NCBI GenBank assembly: GCA_963555705.1
Contig: OY743186.1
Location: 37,311,241 to 37,375,240, forward strand
Length of the DNA stretch: 64,000 nt
Source of the DNA: Ligustrum vulgare
Lineage: Eukaryota; Streptophyta; Magnoliopsida; Lamiales; Oleaceae
Direction of reading: 5' to 3'
The number at the start of each line of letters is the position of its first letter. The first letter of the stretch is position 1. The notes below the pieces were generated by a model. That model made no database searches. It was not told the DNA's origin and saw only the letters and a list, made by a program, of their open reading frames with translations. Of the stretch, positions 59,707 to 64,000 are shown piece after piece. The position numbers and the translations under genes were made by a program.

Positions 59707-62445
59707 GATAAAGACTTTTGTAGGAAAATTTATTATTTATTACATATTTAATAAGAGTTATAATAAATATATTATGTATAAATGTATTACATTGGAAATG
59801 AAAAAATTAGATTAATATATTTGAACATAAATAAATGTGATATCTATTTAATTGTGTTATGTAGGAAATGAAAAAATTGTATTAATATATTTGAACATAA
59901 ATAAATGTCATATCTATATAAATGTGTTATATTGAAAATGAGAATTTTGGATTAATATATTTGAAAATAAATAAATACATGCTATATAAATTTGCTAACA
60001 TAGAAATTAAAAATTTGAATTAATATATTTTGAAAATAAATGAATAAAATAAATATAGAAAAGATAAAGATTTTGTAGGAAAATTTATTATTTATTACAT
60101 ATTCAGTAAGAGTTGTAGTAAATGTAATATTTGTAAATGTGTTACATTGGAAATGAAAAAAATTAGATTAATATATTTAAATATAAATAATGTGATATCT
60201 ATGTAAATGTGTTATGTAGGAAATGAACATAAATAAATGTGATATCTATTTAAATGTGTTATATAGAAAATGAAAAAATTGTATTAATATATTTGAATAT
60301 AAATAAATGTCATATATATGTAAATGTGTTATATTGAAAATGAAAATTTTGGATTAATATATTTGAAAATAAATAAATAAATACGTGCTATATAAATTTG
60401 TTAAGTTAAAAATGAAAATTTGAATTAATATATTTTGAAAATAAATAAATAAAATCATTGAAATTTTACTTCCTAATATGTCAATAAATGAGTAGGTTCT
60501 TCAATAAGTATATTACAAAAATAATTAATTATTTGCTATCAACCTTTTACAGCTAATGATAAGTTGGTAGAAAATTTAATCCTTTCATCATTTTGACAAA
60601 AATTGGTATGTTTAAAAAATAAGGAAAAATAAAATATATGTAAGCAACATATTAAAAAAATAAAGTTAATTAAAAATTATAACATTTTAAAAGAAAAATA
60701 GGTGATAAGGTGGGCAAATTTTCAAAGAAAAACGTAAATAAAAGTCAAAAGAAATTTAATTAAATGTCAAACTTTGAATGGTGCAGTACACTGTGTGTGC
60801 ACCATTTTTTATTTTGATTAGTTTTGCTTTTCTTTTTAAAAAATTTTAAACTCAATGACATGTGTTATGGAGGAAATGAAAAAATTGGATTAATGTATTT
60901 TAAAATAAATAAATATATGCTATATAAATTTGTTAAGTTAGAAATTTAAAAACTGAATTAATATATTTTGAAAATAAATAAATAAAATCATTGAAATTTT
61001 ACTTCCTAATATGTCAATAAATGAGTAGGATCTTCAATACGCATATTACAAAAATAATTAATTATTTTCTATCAACTTTTTAACCACACATATTTTTCTC
61101 TCCAATTTTCAGCCATTATTTTTTACCTCAAAATCATTTATACAGGTTTATAAATCAAACAATATTACCAAACGGAGGCTTAATCTTTACATCATTTTGA
61201 AAAAAATTGACATGTTTAAAAAATAAGAAAAAATAAAATATATGTGAGTAACACATTAAAAAATATAGTTAATAAAAAATTATAACATATTAAAAAGGAA
61301 ATAGGTGATGAGGTGGAAAAATTTTAAGAGAAAAATGTAATTAAAAATTAAAAGAATTTTATATAAAATTTTTATAAGTGTCAAATTTTGAGTGGTGCGG
61401 TATACTTAGTATACATGTAACATTTTTTTATTTTGATTAGTTTTGTCTTTTTTAAAGTTTCAAATTCAACAATATTTTGTATTGAAATTTTATTTGATTT
61501 ATGTTTTTTTTTATTTGATATGATTATATAATCAAGATATTTTCAAAATTATGATATAAAAATTATATATTCCGTGCATCGCACGGGTAGACAACTAGAT
61601 TAATATATTTGAACATAATTAATATGATATTTATGTAAATGTGTTATGTAGGAAATGAAAAAATTGAGTTAATATATTTTAACATAAATAAATATAATAT
61701 CTATGTAAATATGTTATTTTATTTATGAAATCAAAAAATTGTATTAATATATTTGAACATAAATAAATGTCATATCTATGTAAATATGTTAAATTGAAAT
61801 TGAAAATTTCGGATTAATATATTTGAAAATAAAAAAATCCATGCAATATAAATTTGTTAAGTTAAAAATGAAGATTTTGAATCAATATATTTTGAAAATA
61901 AATAAATAAAATCATTGAAATTTTACTTCCTAATATGTCAATAAATGAGTAGGTTCTTCAATAAGCATATCACAAAAATTATTACCAAATGGAGGCTTAA
62001 TTATTTCATTATTTTGATAAAAATTGACATGTTTAAAAAATAAGGAAAAACAAAATATATTAATTAATATATTGAATTTCAAATAAAATATATCTAAGCA
62101 ACACATTGAAAAATATAGTTAATAATAAATTATAACTTATTAAAAGGGAAATAGATGATGAAGTGGGCAAATTTTCAGAGAAAATTGTAAATAAAAGTTT
62201 AAAAAAAAATTATATAAAAAATTTAAATGAATGTCAAATTTTGAGTTGCGTGGTATACTAAATGTACATGTAACATTTTTTTATTTTGAATAGTTTTATA
62301 TTTTTTAAAGTTTCAAATTCAATAACATTTTGTATTGAAATTTCATTTAAATTATGTTTTTTATTTGATATGATTGAATCAAAATATTTTTAAAATTATG
62401 ATTTAAAAATTATATATTCCGTGCATCGCACGGGTAGACAACTAG
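59696..62445 (+). mobile_element. Helitron with repeated 3' tails
   Basis: Two full tails in plus orientation share the hairpin CCGTGCATCGCACGG (61572-61586 and 62419-62433) and the end GGTAGACAACTAG (to 61598 and 62445), 847 bp apart. The segment before each tail is also repeated: ACTTCCTAATATGTCAATAA occurs near 60470, 61000 and 61925. No coding domain. A 5' end could be the TATA-rich DNA at 59650-59700, but it is shared with the microsatellite. Confidence 0.6.
59770..60440. repeat. Minisatellite of about 75-80 bp units
   Basis: Units of the form GAAATGAAAAAATT then NATTAATATATTTGAA and CATAAATAAATGTNATATCT recur at least eight times, and again at 60870-60980 and 61600-61910. Confidence 0.75.
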
Positions 62446-62459
62446 TGTGAATAAAAATA

Positions 62460-62572
62460 ATGGATTATTCTACTTGTACTAACTCTGGTTGACAAACTGG
62501 GTTACACCCCCTCACATGGGGGGGCCTACAGATGTGTGGACCACCCTCCATGTGAGGGGGGAGTAATCCATT
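62460..62572. mobile_element. Foldback element of about 110 bp
   Basis: It starts ATGGATTA and ends TAATCCAT, with inner inverted parts CCCCCTCACATGG and CCATGTGAGGGGG. It lies 15 bases after a Helitron tail. No clear target duplication. Confidence 0.6.
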
Positions 62573-62908
62573 TTGTACATCTAGCAAAGCCCAAAAATAA
62601 TAATCCTCAAAATGTTATAATTTACATAAAATAAAGTAATTGTAACAAATTAAATATATGCGATACTATATATAAATAAATGTAACAAATTAAGCAATAT
62701 TGGTGATGCACGAAAGTGAAAATCAATCTCAAGATTTGTGGTGGACGAACGTGAAATTTAACTAAGAGATTTTTCGCATGACTAATAATTTTTAAATTTT
62801 AAATGCGATGCATTTAATTGAACATAATTAAATGCATATTTAATTATATGTCAATAAAAAAACCATTAATGAAAATATTGATAAATATATATAGTGATTC
62901 TTTTTGTC

Positions 62909-62916
<8 letters not shown>

Positions 62917-62941
<25 letters not shown>
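62917..62941. repeat. (TG)n microsatellite
   Basis: About 12 TG units following a short TATATA stretch. Confidence 0.9.
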
Positions 62942-64000
62942 CAATAAAATTAAGAAATAAAGTTTCACCATTTTTTATAGCATATAATTATTTTTTAATA
63001 TTTTAATAAAATTGTAAACCGTTAAATTGTTTTATCTCTTTACGGGAAAACATGACATGAATTAAGTGTTTTAAAGATTGTACTGTGAACATATCAACTT
63101 TATTTCTGAAATTAATGTTCAATAAATGAAATTTTCTTTTTTTTTTAAAACAAAAAAATTGAACTACAGAATTAAGCTCATTAAATATATGTCCAAAACT
63201 CAACTTAGATATTCTCCTTAAGATCGACGTTTTTTTTCATATATTGTTCTTCATCATATTCTTCTTAAAAAGAAGTGTATGATAGATTTTTTTGGTATAA
63301 TTTAATTATTTAAGCATTAATTATTAATTTCAAGCGTTTTTCTAAAAAAATAACCATTAATTTTAATAAATATTGTTACATTAATTGATTCTTCTTTCTT
63401 GATAATGACAATTTCTTTATTCATATTGTTACATTATTATTTTAATAAAAATTACTGATTGATCGATTGTTTAATAAAAATTATATGAACTAAGTGTTAA
63501 AATCTATAATATATTTTTGCATATTTTAGTTATTTAAATTTATAATGAAAAATAGAAAAATGAATAGAATCGGTAAATAAATAAAAATATTGTGAAAATG
63601 ATGAATGAATTAAAGAAATATTAAGTTTGTAAAATTTACCCAACTTAATTGGATTTGCATTAAAAAATCGTATAGTTATTATTTATTCTAATTTGATTTG
63701 ATGAGAAAATCAGAACAGAAATTAATCATCTATGACTACAATGAATTTAGTCAACTAATTTTAGATAATATTATAGGACTAAATGATATAATTTAAAATG
63801 AATTAGATATTGAGAAAAAATAAAAAATAAAACTTTACCGTGATTTTTTTATATGATTTTAAGAACAATATATTTATAATTTGCTCTCACTTGTTAGATT
63901 GTATTAAACTTCTCACTGTGATCTTTAATTTGACACTCATATTACATATATTTAGATTTCAAAATAATACAATAATTATTAAAAGAATAATAATAAAATA
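62942..64000. other. AT-rich right edge, no gene recognised
   Basis: No open frame with a family motif, no element ends and no RNA gene were seen. Confidence 0.45.

Overview
The window looks like a nuclear segment of a eudicot plant genome. It is AT-rich and gene-poor, and it is packed with plant-type transposable elements: Ty3/gypsy and Ty1/copia LTR elements, hAT, MULE, Tourist and Stowaway elements, and Helitrons. I can support only one intact host gene, an intronless nepenthesin-type aspartic protease on the minus strand at 50111-51562. The species cannot be told from the sequence.

Layout. 1-6046: remnant of a Copia element, a 458-bp hAT-type element, a Tourist-type MITE and a short tandem duplication. 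6047-20048: one composite Ty3/gypsy-derived insertion, flanked by the 5-bp duplication TACAT. Its two outer LTRs point to the minus strand, but its interior consists of plus-strand LTR material and a scrap of pol. A 1637-bp inverted repeat with a 155-bp spacer sits at its left side, and one outer LTR carries a 1364-bp internal tandem duplication. 20049-23305 and 34894-35130: older MULE-like and minisatellite DNA holding a frameshifted fragment of an NDR1/HIN1-like (LEA2) gene. 23311-34893: a decayed Copia element (TSD TCGTC) whose 5' LTR is split by a MULE-like element (29505-34747, 9-bp TSD TACATTTAA). That MULE carries a hAT element (29695-30570, 8-bp TSD TCTAATTC) and long C-rich and GTCACA-type repeat arrays. 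36292-38235: a MITE and a small Helitron. 39027-41059: another MULE-like element.

41833-48723: a hAT-type element with a perfect 8-bp TSD (TATATTAC). It has been loaded with a MITE, a minus-strand Helitron (43103 to about 46784) carrying broken Helitron helicase and RPA-like OB-fold genes, and a row of extra Helitron 5' heads. 49145-53807: MITEs around the protease gene. 54308-62445: further Helitrons with tandemly repeated heads (minus strand) and tandemly repeated tails (plus strand). The end of the window is AT-rich with nothing recognisable.

The elements do not form a pathway. What can be read is a relative history: Copia into MULE-like DNA, MULE into the Copia LTR, hAT into the MULE, and a younger gypsy insertion in which an inverted duplication arose after its LTRs had begun to differ. 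Boundaries given with target-site duplications come from direct reading. Similarity statements are by eye, without alignment software.
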